A stretch of DNA of 64,000 bases from NCBI RefSeq assembly GCF_019976975.1, contig NZ_AP024630.1, positions 682,001 through 746,000 of the forward strand. The letters are read 5' to 3'. Positions 1 to 8,225 of this stretch are shown one piece after another. Position 1 is the first letter of the stretch; every line of letters starts with the position of its first letter. The position numbers were made by a program, and so were the translations under genes. The notes beneath the pieces were generated by a model, which worked only from the letters and a program-made list of their open reading frames with translations, made no database searches and was not told the origin of the DNA. The stretch is from Arthrobacter sp. NtRootA1 (GTDB taxonomy: Bacteria; Actinomycetota; Actinomycetes; Actinomycetales; Micrococcaceae).

Positions 1-698
1 ATTTCCTGGCACAACGAGTGGCCACCAACTATTTCGCGGCCGCGCTGTTGCTTCCGGAGCAGGCCACCGTTGAGTTCCTCCAAAAAGCGAAGGCCGCGAA
101 GGAAATCGCCGTGGAGGACATTCGCGATGCCTTTGCTGTGTCCTACGAGACCGCCGCGCACCGCTTCACCAACCTGGCTACCAAGCACCTGGGCATCACC
201 ACGCACTTCCAGAAGACACACCAGTCCGGCATCATCTACAAGGCGTACGAGAACGACGGCGTGACCTTCCCACAGGATCACACGGGCGCAATCGAGGGGC
301 AGCCGTCGTGCAAGGCCTGGACGTCGCGGGCGGTGTTCGATGTCCCGGACAAGTTCAGCGCATACAGCCAGTACACGGACACGCCTTCGGGTACTTACTG
401 GTGCACAGCCCGGACCGAGCGCTCGGCTGCGGGTGAATTTTCTTTGAGTATTGGGGTGCCGTACCAGCACGTGAAATGGTTCCGTGGGCGCGAGACCACG
501 GCCCGTGCTACTTCTACCTGCCCGGACCCGAACTGCTGCAAGCGGCCACCTGCCTCGCTTGCGAACGAGTGGGCCGGCAACGCCTGGCCGTCGGCACGGG
601 CCCATTCGCACCTGCTGGCTGCCATGCCTCCCGGCGCGTTCCCCGGCGTGGACGAAACCGAGGTGTACAGCTTCCTGGCCGCCCACTCCGCCCGCTGA
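1..698 (+). CDS. RamB-like XRE/ImmA-family transcriptional regulator, C-terminal part
   Basis: The gene is cut by the left edge. The open frame is read from base 3 (FLAQRVATNYFAAALLLPEQ) and stops at 696-698. The opening residues match the end of an ImmA/IrrE peptidase-like domain, and the remainder, with a CPDPNCCKRPP cysteine motif near the C-terminus, matches the short-chain fatty acyl regulator family (RamB, ScfR; DUF2083). Family members carry an N-terminal XRE helix-turn-helix, which would lie outside the window, and control glyoxylate or propionate metabolism genes. Whether such genes lie upstream cannot be seen. The GTG at 18 is a valine codon inside the domain, not a start. An array of 32-bp repeats begins within 10 bases of the stop. 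Confidence 0.8.
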   Translation, partial: FLAQRVATNYFAAALLLPEQATVEFLQKAKAAKEIAVEDIRDAFAVSYETAAHRFTNLATKHLGITTHFQKTHQSGIIYKAYENDGVTFPQDHTGAIEGQPSCKAWTSRAVFDVPDKFSAYSQYTDTPSGTYWCTARTERSAAGEFSLSIGVPYQHVKWFRGRETTARATSTCPDPNCCKRPPASLANEWAGNAWPSARAHSHLLAAMPPGAFPGVDETEVYSFLAAHSAR

Positions 699-699
699 C

Positions 700-815
700 C
701 CGACCCTCTCTCACATCCTGACCGGTTTCCCCCGATGCTCGTTCACTTCCCACCTGCTTTTCCGTGATGCTCGCTCACATTCCGGCCACATTTGGCCATC
801 CCTCTCTCAGATCGC
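700..815 (-). repeat. Array A of the 32-bp tandem repeat family (4 units)
   Basis: Four copies of a degenerate core written CTCTCTCAC, CTCGTTCAC, CTCGCTCAC and CTCTCTCAG on the plus strand begin at 706, 738, 770 and 802, each exactly 32 bases apart. The reverse complement is GTGAGAGAG-like, so the array lies on the minus strand relative to arrays B and D. The bases between cores are poorly conserved. It fills most of the gap between the RamB-like gene and the serpin. Confidence 0.85.
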
Positions 816-874
816 GTGAGTTCCGAAGGCAAAGCGTGCAGCATGTGAGGAGAAGATCAAATGGGGGGATCGGC

Positions 875-2176
875 ATGTATCGAGTTCGGAAAGTGGTCGC
901 GGTAGTAGCGGCAGCCATGTTGGCGAGCGGATCGGAGACAATCAGTGCCTGCGCGCCGCAACCAGCCGACGTCGGGCTCTTAAAGGCCGACGGCGTTACG
1001 CGGGTTTCGGTCCAAGCGACGGATTACGCTGCCCAACGCGAGGCGCTGAATGCCTCTGCGCGCAAGCTCGGCGCTACACTGCTCGCGGACGGAGGGGATG
1101 CCGCAAATGGAAATGTTGTTTCGTCGCCCGCGAGCCTGTTGATCGCGCTCAGCATGCTGCGAGCCGGAGCATCCGGAGAATCTGCCGCTGAGATGGATTC
1201 GGCCCTGGCTTTGCCCATCGAGGGTCGCGACGAAGCGATGAACGCGGTACTCGCTGCACTGGAAAAGTATGACGGCGACCCCGGAAGCGTGGACGAGGAC
1301 GACCCGCCGCGCAAACCTGTCATGCACGCAGCCAACGGCCTGTTCGTCGACAAAGGCATCCCCACAGGAAAGGACTTTCTGGCCACGCTCGCCAAGCACT
1401 ATGGCACGGGTGTGTACCCGGTGTCCTTCCAGAACGAGGCCGTGACCAAACCTGCCATCGACCAGTGGGTCAGCAGCAACACGGGTGGCAGGATCAAGGA
1501 AGCACCTGCAAAGTACGATCCCGACAACACCTTCAGCTTGCTCAACGCGCTCTACTTCGCCGCGGCTTGGCAAACGCCCTTCGACCCGAACGACACGTCG
1601 GCTCAGCCCTTCACCAAAGCCGGCGGGGAAGTCGTCTCCGTTCCCACTATGCACGGAGGCATCAGCATGGCGTACGCCGAAGGCGCGGGCTGGAAAGCCG
1701 TTGACCTCCCGTACGCCGAAGGTTTCGTGATGAGGCTGGTACTGCCCGACGGCGGTGCGTCGGGTGTCGCCGGTGCAGTTCCGGTTTCAGCGGAGGTGCT
1801 TTCTGACGTTGCCCGACGCTTGGAAAACGCGCCGCTGGACATGGTCCAAATCAGCCTACCCAAATGGGACCACAAGACGACCTTTGAACTGCGGAAGGTC
1901 TTCGAAACACTCGGCCTCAGGAAAACACTGGCGACACAGTCCGATTTCGATGCGATCCAACAGGGAATGCAACTTACTCAAGCGGCACAAGCAGCCAACA
2001 TTACCGTTGCCGAAAAGGGAACCATCGCATCCGCGGTGACCCAGCTCAACGGGGATGCCGCAAGCGCCCTCATTGCAGATCGTGAAATCATCCTCGACCA
2101 CCCGTTCCATTACGAGATTGTGCACGTTGAAACCGGCATGCCGTTGTTCACGGGTTGGGTTGCTGATCCACGCTGA
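875..2176 (+). CDS. Serpin-family serine protease inhibitor, predicted lipoprotein
   Basis: A 433-residue serpin. The ATG at 875 follows a G-rich Shine-Dalgarno and gives a signal peptide ending in lipobox ISAC, so the protein is probably exported and lipid-anchored; an upstream in-frame ATG at 764 would bury this signal. Serpin landmarks are ANGLFVDKG, FSLLNALYFAAAWQTPF, the hinge EKGTIASAVTQ and the C-terminal DHPFHYEIVHVETGMPLFTG with GWVADP. The small-residue hinge suggests an inhibitory rather than a storage serpin. Serpins trap serine or cysteine proteases by loop insertion after cleavage. The target is unknown; the P1 residue lies in the stretch QLNGDAASALIADRE. It is flanked on both sides by 32-bp repeat arrays. 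Confidence 0.9.
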   Translation: MYRVRKVVAVVAAAMLASGSETISACAPQPADVGLLKADGVTRVSVQATDYAAQREALNASARKLGATLLADGGDAANGNVVSSPASLLIALSMLRAGASGESAAEMDSALALPIEGRDEAMNAVLAALEKYDGDPGSVDEDDPPRKPVMHAANGLFVDKGIPTGKDFLATLAKHYGTGVYPVSFQNEAVTKPAIDQWVSSNTGGRIKEAPAKYDPDNTFSLLNALYFAAAWQTPFDPNDTSAQPFTKAGGEVVSVPTMHGGISMAYAEGAGWKAVDLPYAEGFVMRLVLPDGGASGVAGAVPVSAEVLSDVARRLENAPLDMVQISLPKWDHKTTFELRKVFETLGLRKTLATQSDFDAIQQGMQLTQAAQAANITVAEKGTIASAVTQLNGDAASALIADREIILDHPFHYEIVHVETGMPLFTGWVADPR

Positions 2177-2179
2177 GGG

Positions 2180-2295
2180 GTGGGATGTGCAAGAGGAACC
2201 GCCGGAACCCGCCGGGATGTGAGAGAGGAACCGCCGGAACCCGCCGGGATGTGAGAGAGGAACCGCCGGAACCGGCCAGGATGTGAGAGAGCGTT
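2180..2295 (+). repeat. Array B of the 32-bp tandem repeat family (4 units)
   Basis: Cores GTGCAAGAG, GTGAGAGAG, GTGAGAGAG and GTGAGAGAG start at 2187, 2219, 2251 and 2283, exactly 32 bases apart. The middle units are almost identical over the full 32 bases, including GAACCGCCGGAACC, so this array expanded recently. It sits between the convergent serpin and TetR genes, and its last unit runs up to the TetR stop codon. Confidence 0.9.
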
Positions 2296-2297
2296 GG

Positions 2298-2984
2298 CTA
2301 TTGAACCAGCCGCCCCACCAGCACTGCCGCAGCCTCAACGACGTCGTCCGCCTGCCGTTTGGACGAACTCAAGGCGACCTCGTGTCCGGCGAGAGTAATG
2401 ATGTCCGTGATGACCGCGACCGTGAGCTTGCCCAGAGTGTCATCGCTGGCGCCCAGCAGCACGGAGTTTTGCCGAACCCACTCGCGTCCACGTTCACGCC
2501 GAAGTACCTCGAACCCCGGGGGAGTGTCGCCCTCGATGAACACCCGCTCCAATGCGCGGTGCGTCCAGGTGTAGTCGAAGTAGCTGCGGCTGCCCACGTT
2601 GAACAGTGCCAACGGATCGTTCTCGCCTGACTTCCTGGCCTTTGCTACAGCCGCGGCGACGAGCCTTTCATGCTCGTTTTGATAATCATCCCAGAGGGCC
2701 AGGAACAGTTCGGTCTTGCCCCCGAAGTGGTGATACAGGCTGCCGACGCTTGAGCCGGAACGGGCAACGACGTCCGAAATGCTGGCATCGGTGAAGCCGT
2801 GCTCGCAGAAAACTTCCCTGGCCGCATCCAGGAGGTTTCTTCGGGTGGCGGCTGTCCGGCTCCATTGCCACGAGCCAGCAGGGACTGCCGCGTTGGATGT
2901 TTTCCGAACCAAGGGTGCTCCCTTCGCCGCGACATGCAGTTTGCCGGAGTGTCGTCGGGCTTCTTTCTGGAATCGTACCTTCAT
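2298..2984 (-). CDS. TetR-family transcriptional regulator
   Basis: The protein has 228 residues. An N-terminal helix-turn-helix is clear: TRRNLLDAAREVFCEHGF, then ISDVVARSGSSVGSLYHHFG and KTELFLALWDDY. A basic extension of about 40 residues precedes it. The start is the ATG at 2984; an upstream TTG at 3008 would add eight residues without a better ribosome site. The C-terminal ligand domain is not diagnostic. The gene is divergent from the b-type cytochrome, which is its nearest possible target, and shares the 2985-3220 intergenic region with it. Ligand unknown. Confidence 0.85.
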   Translation of the reverse strand: MKVRFQKEARRHSGKLHVAAKGAPLVRKTSNAAVPAGSWQWSRTAATRRNLLDAAREVFCEHGFTDASISDVVARSGSSVGSLYHHFGGKTELFLALWDDYQNEHERLVAAAVAKARKSGENDPLALFNVGSRSYFDYTWTHRALERVFIEGDTPPGFEVLRRERGREWVRQNSVLLGASDDTLGKLTVAVITDIITLAGHEVALSSSKRQADDVVEAAAVLVGRLVQ

Positions 2985-3220
2985 CAAGCCCCGACTTAAA
3001 GCATTCAAACCCCTTGACCATCAATCAACTAAAGGAAACAATCTTAGAAGCTTGTTCTAGAAATATGTGTTGCGGTATGTATCCGAATGCTGCGATTTTT
3101 GACGTCAAACGCCCCGAAACCCGGGTGCCGTTTTTACCGTCGCGCTGCAACTGGTTGAATCGCTATGAGAGAGCGCCAACTGGTCGCATGCCAAACAAAG
3201 CCAGAGAGGAACGCGGCCTG

Positions 3221-4150
3221 ATGTCCGTTTCAAGCAAGTCGTCCGGGATCACGTCGAACAGGTGGTTCAAACCCGTCGTCGTTACCGCCGTAGCGTTGGT
3301 GGTGGCGTTGGTCCTGGTGCTCATCGCCCAGTGGCTCCGGACGCTGCAACCCGTTCAACAGTTCCTGGTGGACTACCCTGGACACTCAGCGATCCCCGAA
3401 GGCACCCCCACAGGCTTCCCGGCATGGCTCGGCTGGCAACACTTCCTCAATATGTTCTTCCTGGTTCTGATCATCCGCTCCGGCTGGCAGGTCCGGACCA
3501 CCACAAGGCCGCCGGCTTACTGGACCCGGAACAACAAGGGGTTCATCAAGACCAAGAATGCGCCGTCCAAGATCAGCCTGGATCTCTGGTTCCACCTCAC
3601 GCTGGATGCCTTGTGGGTGTTGAACGGCATCATCTTCATCGTCCTGCTGTTTGCTACCGGCCAGTGGCTGCGGATCATCCCCACCAACTGGGACGTCTTC
3701 CCCAACGCGCTGTCCGCAGCGCTGCAGTACGCCTCGCTGAACTGGCCCATTGAGAACGGCTGGAACAACTACAACAGCCTGCAGCTGCTGACCTACTTTG
3801 TCACCGTCTTCATCGCCGCCCCGCTGGCCATCATCACCGGTCTTCGGATGTCCGGTGCGTGGCCGAAGAAGGCAGCGATCAACAAGTTCTACCCGATCGA
3901 ACTCGCCCGCCAGATCCACTTCCCGGTGATGATCTACTTTGTGGCGTTCGTGATCGTCCACGTCACGTTGGTCCTGGCCACGGGTGCGCTGAACAACCTG
4001 AACCACATGTACGCCTCGAACAACGATTACAGCTGGTGGGGCTTCGGCATTTTCGCTGCCTCAATCGTCTTTACGGCGGCCGCTTGGTTCCTGGCTCGCC
4101 CGCTGTTCCTGCGCCCGGTCGCCTCGCTCATGGGCAAGGTCTCGCGCTAA
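3221..4150 (+). CDS. Cytochrome b/b6-domain integral membrane protein
   Basis: A 309-residue protein with six hydrophobic segments (near residues 12-40, 75-95, 125-155, 185-215, 225-260 and 275-300). Histidines in or beside membrane helices (WQHFLN, WFHLTLDALW, RQIHFPVMIYFVAFVIVHV) fit bis-His haem b ligation as in the formate dehydrogenase gamma, Ni/Fe-hydrogenase cytochrome b and YedZ group. Such proteins pass electrons between quinol and a periplasmic molybdoenzyme. No partner enzyme is adjacent, so the electron partner is unknown. The start is the ATG at 3221, preceded by AGAGAGGA; an ATG at 3188 is possible. Two GAGAGAG-like words at about 3165 and 3200 recall the 32-bp repeat but are 35 bases apart. 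Confidence 0.75.
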   Translation: MSVSSKSSGITSNRWFKPVVVTAVALVVALVLVLIAQWLRTLQPVQQFLVDYPGHSAIPEGTPTGFPAWLGWQHFLNMFFLVLIIRSGWQVRTTTRPPAYWTRNNKGFIKTKNAPSKISLDLWFHLTLDALWVLNGIIFIVLLFATGQWLRIIPTNWDVFPNALSAALQYASLNWPIENGWNNYNSLQLLTYFVTVFIAAPLAIITGLRMSGAWPKKAAINKFYPIELARQIHFPVMIYFVAFVIVHVTLVLATGALNNLNHMYASNNDYSWWGFGIFAASIVFTAAAWFLARPLFLRPVASLMGKVSR

Positions 4151-4160
4151 CGGACACCGT

Positions 4161-5003
4161 CTAGCGGGACCCGCCCTGCCACAGGGCATCAAACGGAGCG
4201 CCCGAGGATACCCGGTTCTTGATCCCGGCCGTCACGAACGCCTTGGCGGTGCGGGCAGCTTCCAGTGGCGTGGCGCCCTTGGCCAACTCAGCGGTCACCG
4301 CCGCGGCCAGGGAGCAGCCGGCACCGGACACAGCGACGTCGCCAACCTTGGGACTGCGCAGGACTTCCAGCGTTTCGCCGTCGTAGTAAACGTCGACGGC
4401 GTCAGGGCCTTCCAGCCGCACCCCACCTTTGGCGAGGACTACTGCGCCGCTGATCTCATGGATGCGGATGGCAGCGTCCTTCAATGACTCTTCGTCATTG
4501 ATGGTCAGCCCGGACAGGGACTCAGCCTCAAAGTGGTTGGGGGTGACGAAGGTGGCCAGCGGCAGGATCTGCGCTTTCAAGGCCTGGTCGGTGTCCAAGG
4601 CGTGGCCGGGCTCCTGTCCCTTGCAGATCAGGACCGGGTCAAGGACCACGTTCGCGAATGAGCCATCGGCCAACGCCTTCTCCACCGTGCTGATGGTTGC
4701 CGGGCTGCCGAGCATGCCGATCTTCACGGTGTCCAGGGCAGATGGTGCGCCGGAAACGGGACCGTAGGCCGCCGTCGTGGCTTCCAACTGGTCAGCAATA
4801 ACCTGCTGGTCCACTGGCACGAAGCGGTGGTTCCAGTTGTCCAGTGGGTCGAAGGAAACGATGCACGTGAGGTTCGCGATGCCGAAAACTCCCAGTTCCT
4901 GGAAGGTTTTGAGGTCGGCCTGCGCGCCGGCGCCGCCGGTCGCTTCGGAGCCGGCGATGGTCAGGGCAATGGCAGGGGCAACGGCTGAAGTCATGCCTTC
5001 CAT
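4161..5003 (-). CDS. PdxK/ThiD-family kinase, probably pyridoxine/pyridoxal kinase
   Basis: A ribokinase-superfamily kinase of 280 residues. It has TIAGSEATGGAGAQADLKTF at the substrate site and a C-terminal GAGCSLAAAVTAELAKGA anion-hole motif. The phrases IVSFDPLDNWNHRFVPVD and VVLDPVLICKG resemble the Gram-positive ThiD-like pyridoxine kinase (Bacillus PdxK) more than true HMP-P kinases, and the Cys in GAGC is the residue PdxK uses. The likely job is phosphorylation of pyridoxine, pyridoxal or pyridoxamine with ATP; HMP kinase activity is the alternative. The start is the ATG at 5003 (GAGG upstream), with 4994 as alternative. It is last in the minus-strand block after the TAXI protein, 41 bases from it. 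Confidence 0.8.
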   Translation of the reverse strand: MEGMTSAVAPAIALTIAGSEATGGAGAQADLKTFQELGVFGIANLTCIVSFDPLDNWNHRFVPVDQQVIADQLEATTAAYGPVSGAPSALDTVKIGMLGSPATISTVEKALADGSFANVVLDPVLICKGQEPGHALDTDQALKAQILPLATFVTPNHFEAESLSGLTINDEESLKDAAIRIHEISGAVVLAKGGVRLEGPDAVDVYYDGETLEVLRSPKVGDVAVSGAGCSLAAAVTAELAKGATPLEAARTAKAFVTAGIKNRVSSGAPFDALWQGGSR

Positions 5004-5044
5004 CTTGCCAGTTGCCTCGCTGCCGGCAGATTCTGGCAGCGGCC

Positions 5045-6010
5045 TTAGCCGTGCAGGCGGCGGTACGTTGCCTTGGCGGCTGGGTGAAGGGGCACGCCAG
5101 CGGTGTTGATGAGGGTCTCGGGGCTGAGGAACTGCACGCCCGTGCTCGTCTTCGGGACCAGCTCCTGGGCCCGTTCCACTAGCAGTTCCACGGTCTCCGA
5201 AACCACGTGATCGGCAAGGTCGCTGCGGCAAAGGAGCAGGTTGGCCACGCCCACGGTCCACGTGGCAGCTGCGTCCCCGTAGCTCTTGGCGGGGATCAGG
5301 ACGCGATCGTAGAAAACGCCATACTGCTCGCGCATGGCCTTGATGTGCTCGGACAAGTCGATCAACCGGAGACCAACCTCATTGGCAGTGGACGCGATGG
5401 CAGCGGTTGGCACGCCGCCAGACCAGAAGAGGGCATCAATGGAGCCGTCCCGGAGGGCTGCGAGCCCCTGGTTCAGCCCGAGATTCACTTGCTTGAGGCC
5501 CATGTCAGCCGGGGCTGCGGAGATGATGCGGGGAACAGTCAACGATGTTCCGGAGCCCACCTCGCCAACACCGGCCGTCTTTCCGGCGAGATCGGCGAAG
5601 GAGCGAAGACCGCTATCCTCCCGCACGATGCAGTGGACGTAGTTTTGGTACACCTTTCCGAGCGCCACAAGATTCCCGCCAGGCTGCGGGGTGGCCGCAG
5701 CCTGGGCAGCTGCATCCGCAAGGGCGACGGCGAACGTCGCCTCACCTGACAACACCCGCCGGATGTTCTCCAGGCTTCCTCCGGTGGTCAGCGGCACGGC
5801 GGTTTGGGCCACACCCTCGCGTTGGAGCAACTCCGCGAACAACGTTGCGAACTCCAGGTAGAAGCCACCGGGTTCACCGCCGGCGACCGTCAGCCTTTGC
5901 GGCTTCTCGTCAGGAGTGCAAGCGGTTGATACCGGCAGCAAAAGGCCCGCCAATCCAACTGACAGACCGGCCCTGAGCGCAGCCCGCCTTGGCATGATCC
6001 GGCTATCCAT
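5045..6010 (-). CDS. TAXI-family TRAP-type solute-binding lipoprotein
   Basis: A 321-residue exported binding protein with a signal peptide and lipobox (VSTAC). The mature start, RLTVAGGEPGGFYLEFATLF, and GVGEVGSGTSLTVPRI are typical of the TAXI family, which binds carboxylates such as glutamate, 2-oxoglutarate or related acids. No TRAP membrane subunits lie nearby. The gene instead overlaps the end of the sensor kinase by eight bases and is translated with it. This suggests it presents ligand to the kinase, or serves the MHS transporter upstream; both are inferences. The start is the ATG at 6010; an earlier in-frame start at 6040 would lie inside the kinase gene. Confidence 0.85.
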   Translation of the reverse strand: MDSRIMPRRAALRAGLSVGLAGLLLPVSTACTPDEKPQRLTVAGGEPGGFYLEFATLFAELLQREGVAQTAVPLTTGGSLENIRRVLSGEATFAVALADAAAQAAATPQPGGNLVALGKVYQNYVHCIVREDSGLRSFADLAGKTAGVGEVGSGTSLTVPRIISAAPADMGLKQVNLGLNQGLAALRDGSIDALFWSGGVPTAAIASTANEVGLRLIDLSEHIKAMREQYGVFYDRVLIPAKSYGDAAATWTVGVANLLLCRSDLADHVVSETVELLVERAQELVPKTSTGVQFLSPETLINTAGVPLHPAAKATYRRLHG

Positions 6011-7418
6011 CCTCGCCTCCGGACGGCTGCCGGAATTCAAGTCTTGCCGTCAATCCGTGTGGCTGTCTTCCTTCCAGCACAAGCTCGCCGCTGTTGGCAT
6101 GGGCCAGGCGGTCCACGATCGTCATGCCCAAGCCGTTCCCGGGGATCTTGCTGTGCTGCGGCGCCCGCCAAAACCGCGTTGTGGATGCGGTGCGCTGCTC
6201 AGCGGAAAGCCCAGGGCCGTCGTCGGAAACCACGACGGCGAGCCCTCCTTTTGTTTGGTTCGTTGCCACTGTGATCCGGGAGCCAGGGGCGTACTTGATG
6301 GCGTTGGTCAGAAGTTCACCCACCATATGCGCTAGCTCGTCCGGATTGCAGGCGAGGTGGAGCGGTTGCTCCGGCTGCGCCAGCGTGATCACGGAACCCG
6401 CGCGTTCAGCAGCCGGCATCGCCCGCTCCACCTCTCCTTGCAGGATTGGGAACGGGTCGATCACCGAATGGTGTTTGTGTTCTGCTTCTTGGTCCGCGCG
6501 CGTCGATCCCTCGAAAGCGCGGTGTTCCGCCGTCGCCAGCTTCAGCACGCCGTCGAGAATTGCCTCCACACGCTCAAGCTCAGCAACCACGCCTGCCGCG
6601 GCGGCTTTCTCGGGCTCCGACTTCAGTGCCAGTTGCAGCAGATCGATCCGGAGCCGCAAGGCACCCACCGGGTTCCGTAGTTCGTGAGAGGTGTCGGCGA
6701 TCAGTTGGCGCTGCGAATCGATGCTCTCGGTCACTGTGTTGGCCATTGCGGTGAACGAGCGGCTCAGCTCCCGCAACTCGGGCGGACCGGCGTCGGGAAG
6801 GTGGCTCGTCTTGCCCGTCGTCTCAAGTTCGTGGACGGCGAGGCTCAGTCGATGGACCGGCCGCAGGACCCAGCCGGTGATGCGGGCCGCTGCCAACAGG
6901 AGGAGCGCCCCGAGCGCAACCGCCGCAAGCCCGACGACGAGCCACCGCTCCCGTAGCTTCTCCCGGGCCGCTTCGGGATTGACTTCAAGGACCGCCTCCC
7001 CGAGCACCTGGCTGGCTGTGCCGAAGGACCTCGAGATAACCTCCGTGCCGGATCCGAAGGGCCTGATCGGGCTGAGCGTGGTGTCGCTGAGGTTCAAACT
7101 GGCCCGGTTCAGGGCGTCACGGACTTCGGCGCGGTCCTCGCTCAGGTCCCCTGAGCGCACTGTCTGCTGCTGGAGCCGGACCAGGATGCCCTCACCGTAG
7201 AGCTCGGAATAGCGATCCATTTCGCGTTGCAGCTGGGTGGTGTCGTTGTCCGACGAAGCGTCATTGGCGAGCTGGGCAAACCGGTTCAATGACGTGACGC
7301 GGTTGATCTGGAGTTCCTGGGTGAGCTCCCTGCCGGCCGATGTCAGGATCACGCTGGACACGGTGACCACTATGAGCACTGAGATCACGCTCAGGATGGC
7401 CAGGACACGGATTTTCAC
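6003..7418 (-). CDS. Two-component sensor histidine kinase
   Basis: A 471-residue membrane kinase. An N-terminal helix (residues 5-28), an extracytoplasmic region to about 150 and a second helix (about 158-182) are followed by a HAMP-type linker. The HisKA box is ADTSHELRNPVGALRLRIDL and the ATPase domain includes ELLTNAIKYAPGS (N box), VVSDDGPGLS (G1) and GNGLGMTIVDRLAHA (G2). It autophosphorylates the H-box His and transfers to the adjacent regulator, whose stop overlaps its start by four bases. The external domain of about 120 residues is the likely signal receiver, possibly through the co-translated TAXI protein. Confidence 0.93.
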   Translation of the reverse strand: MKIRVLAILSVISVLIVVTVSSVILTSAGRELTQELQINRVTSLNRFAQLANDASSDNDTTQLQREMDRYSELYGEGILVRLQQQTVRSGDLSEDRAEVRDALNRASLNLSDTTLSPIRPFGSGTEVISRSFGTASQVLGEAVLEVNPEAAREKLRERWLVVGLAAVALGALLLLAAARITGWVLRPVHRLSLAVHELETTGKTSHLPDAGPPELRELSRSFTAMANTVTESIDSQRQLIADTSHELRNPVGALRLRIDLLQLALKSEPEKAAAAGVVAELERVEAILDGVLKLATAEHRAFEGSTRADQEAEHKHHSVIDPFPILQGEVERAMPAAERAGSVITLAQPEQPLHLACNPDELAHMVGELLTNAIKYAPGSRITVATNQTKGGLAVVVSDDGPGLSAEQRTASTTRFWRAPQHSKIPGNGLGMTIVDRLAHANSGELVLEGRQPHGLTARLEFRQPSGGEDG

Positions 7419-8077
7419 GGCTGCTCGACGCGGTAACCGACCCCGCGGACGTTGATGATGAAGCCGGGAAGTTGGAGCTTGGACCGCAGGCCCGTGAGGT
7501 GCACATCCAAGGACCGGGAATTTGCGAGGAAAGCGTCACCCCAGAGGGCATCGAGGATCTGTTCCCTTGTCACTACGGATCCTGCGTGCCTTGCCAGGAG
7601 GCTGAGGAGTTCGAACTCTGTTGCGGTCAGGGAGAGTTCCCTTTCGCCAACAGCTGCTTTCCGGCGGTCGAGGTCCACGCTGACGTTTCCCACCACGATG
7701 CTGTGCGGTGCAGCCTGCCCAGCACGGTTGGTCCGGCGTGTCACCGCTTCGATCCTGGCCAGCAATTCCACGAGCTTCACAGGCTTGACCAGATAGTCGT
7801 CGGCCCCGGATCGAAGGCCCAGGACCACACTGCGCTCGTCGTCGCGCGCAGTCAGGATCAGGATGGGGACCTGGGTTACCTGGCGCAGTTTCCGTAGGAC
7901 ATCCAAGCCGTCCAGGTCCGGCAGTCCCAGATCGAGCAGGATCACTTCGTGGTGCCGATGCCCCAGGAGTGCGTCTTCGCCACGGGACACTCTTGTGGCT
8001 TTGTGGCCGGCGGATGCAACGGCAGCACTCAAGGCCGACGCCATGGCGTCGTCATCCTCGACGATGAGCACGTGCAC
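7415..8077 (-). CDS. OmpR/PhoB-family response regulator
   Basis: A 220-residue two-domain regulator. The receiver domain has the acidic pair in IVEDDDAM, the phospho-acceptor Asp in ILLDLGLPDLDG, the Thr in ILTARDDE and the Lys in LVKPVKLVELLARI. The C-terminal winged helix includes LSLTATEFELLSLLARHAG and SLDVHLTGLRSKL with INVRGVGYRVE. It is first of the co-translated regulator, kinase and TAXI genes and overlaps the kinase start by four bases. The MHS transporter immediately upstream on the same strand is the most obvious target. Confidence 0.93.
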   Translation of the reverse strand: MHVLIVEDDDAMASALSAAVASAGHKATRVSRGEDALLGHRHHEVILLDLGLPDLDGLDVLRKLRQVTQVPILILTARDDERSVVLGLRSGADDYLVKPVKLVELLARIEAVTRRTNRAGQAAPHSIVVGNVSVDLDRRKAAVGERELSLTATEFELLSLLARHAGSVVTREQILDALWGDAFLANSRSLDVHLTGLRSKLQLPGFIINVRGVGYRVEQP

Positions 8078-8134
8078 TGTGTGATCCTTTGGGGCTGGTG
8101 GGCTGGTGGGCTGGTTCGCTACTCGAGCTTAACG

Positions 8135-8193
8135 TTGTGAGGCCCGTTCTGCGCCCCTCGGAGTGTCCAAAGGGCGCAGAACGGGCCTCACAA
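8135..8193 (-). terminator. Long perfect hairpin between MHS transporter and response regulator
   Basis: Two perfectly complementary 22-base arms (8135-8156 and 8172-8193) flank a 15-base loop. The hairpin follows the MHS transporter stop at 8226 by about 30 bases, in the direction of transcription. It lacks a strong T-run, so it could be a Rho-type barrier, an mRNA 3' stabiliser or a processing site. It separates the transporter from the two-component operon. Confidence 0.7.
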
Positions 8194-8225
8194 GCCAGCC
8201 GTTCTAGGCGCTGGCACAGCAGGTT

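Noticed and set aside
3160-3215. Sixth copy of the 32-bp repeat before the cytochrome gene
   Set aside because: Two GAGAGAG-like words occur but are 35 bases apart and one serves as ribosome site; too weak to include.
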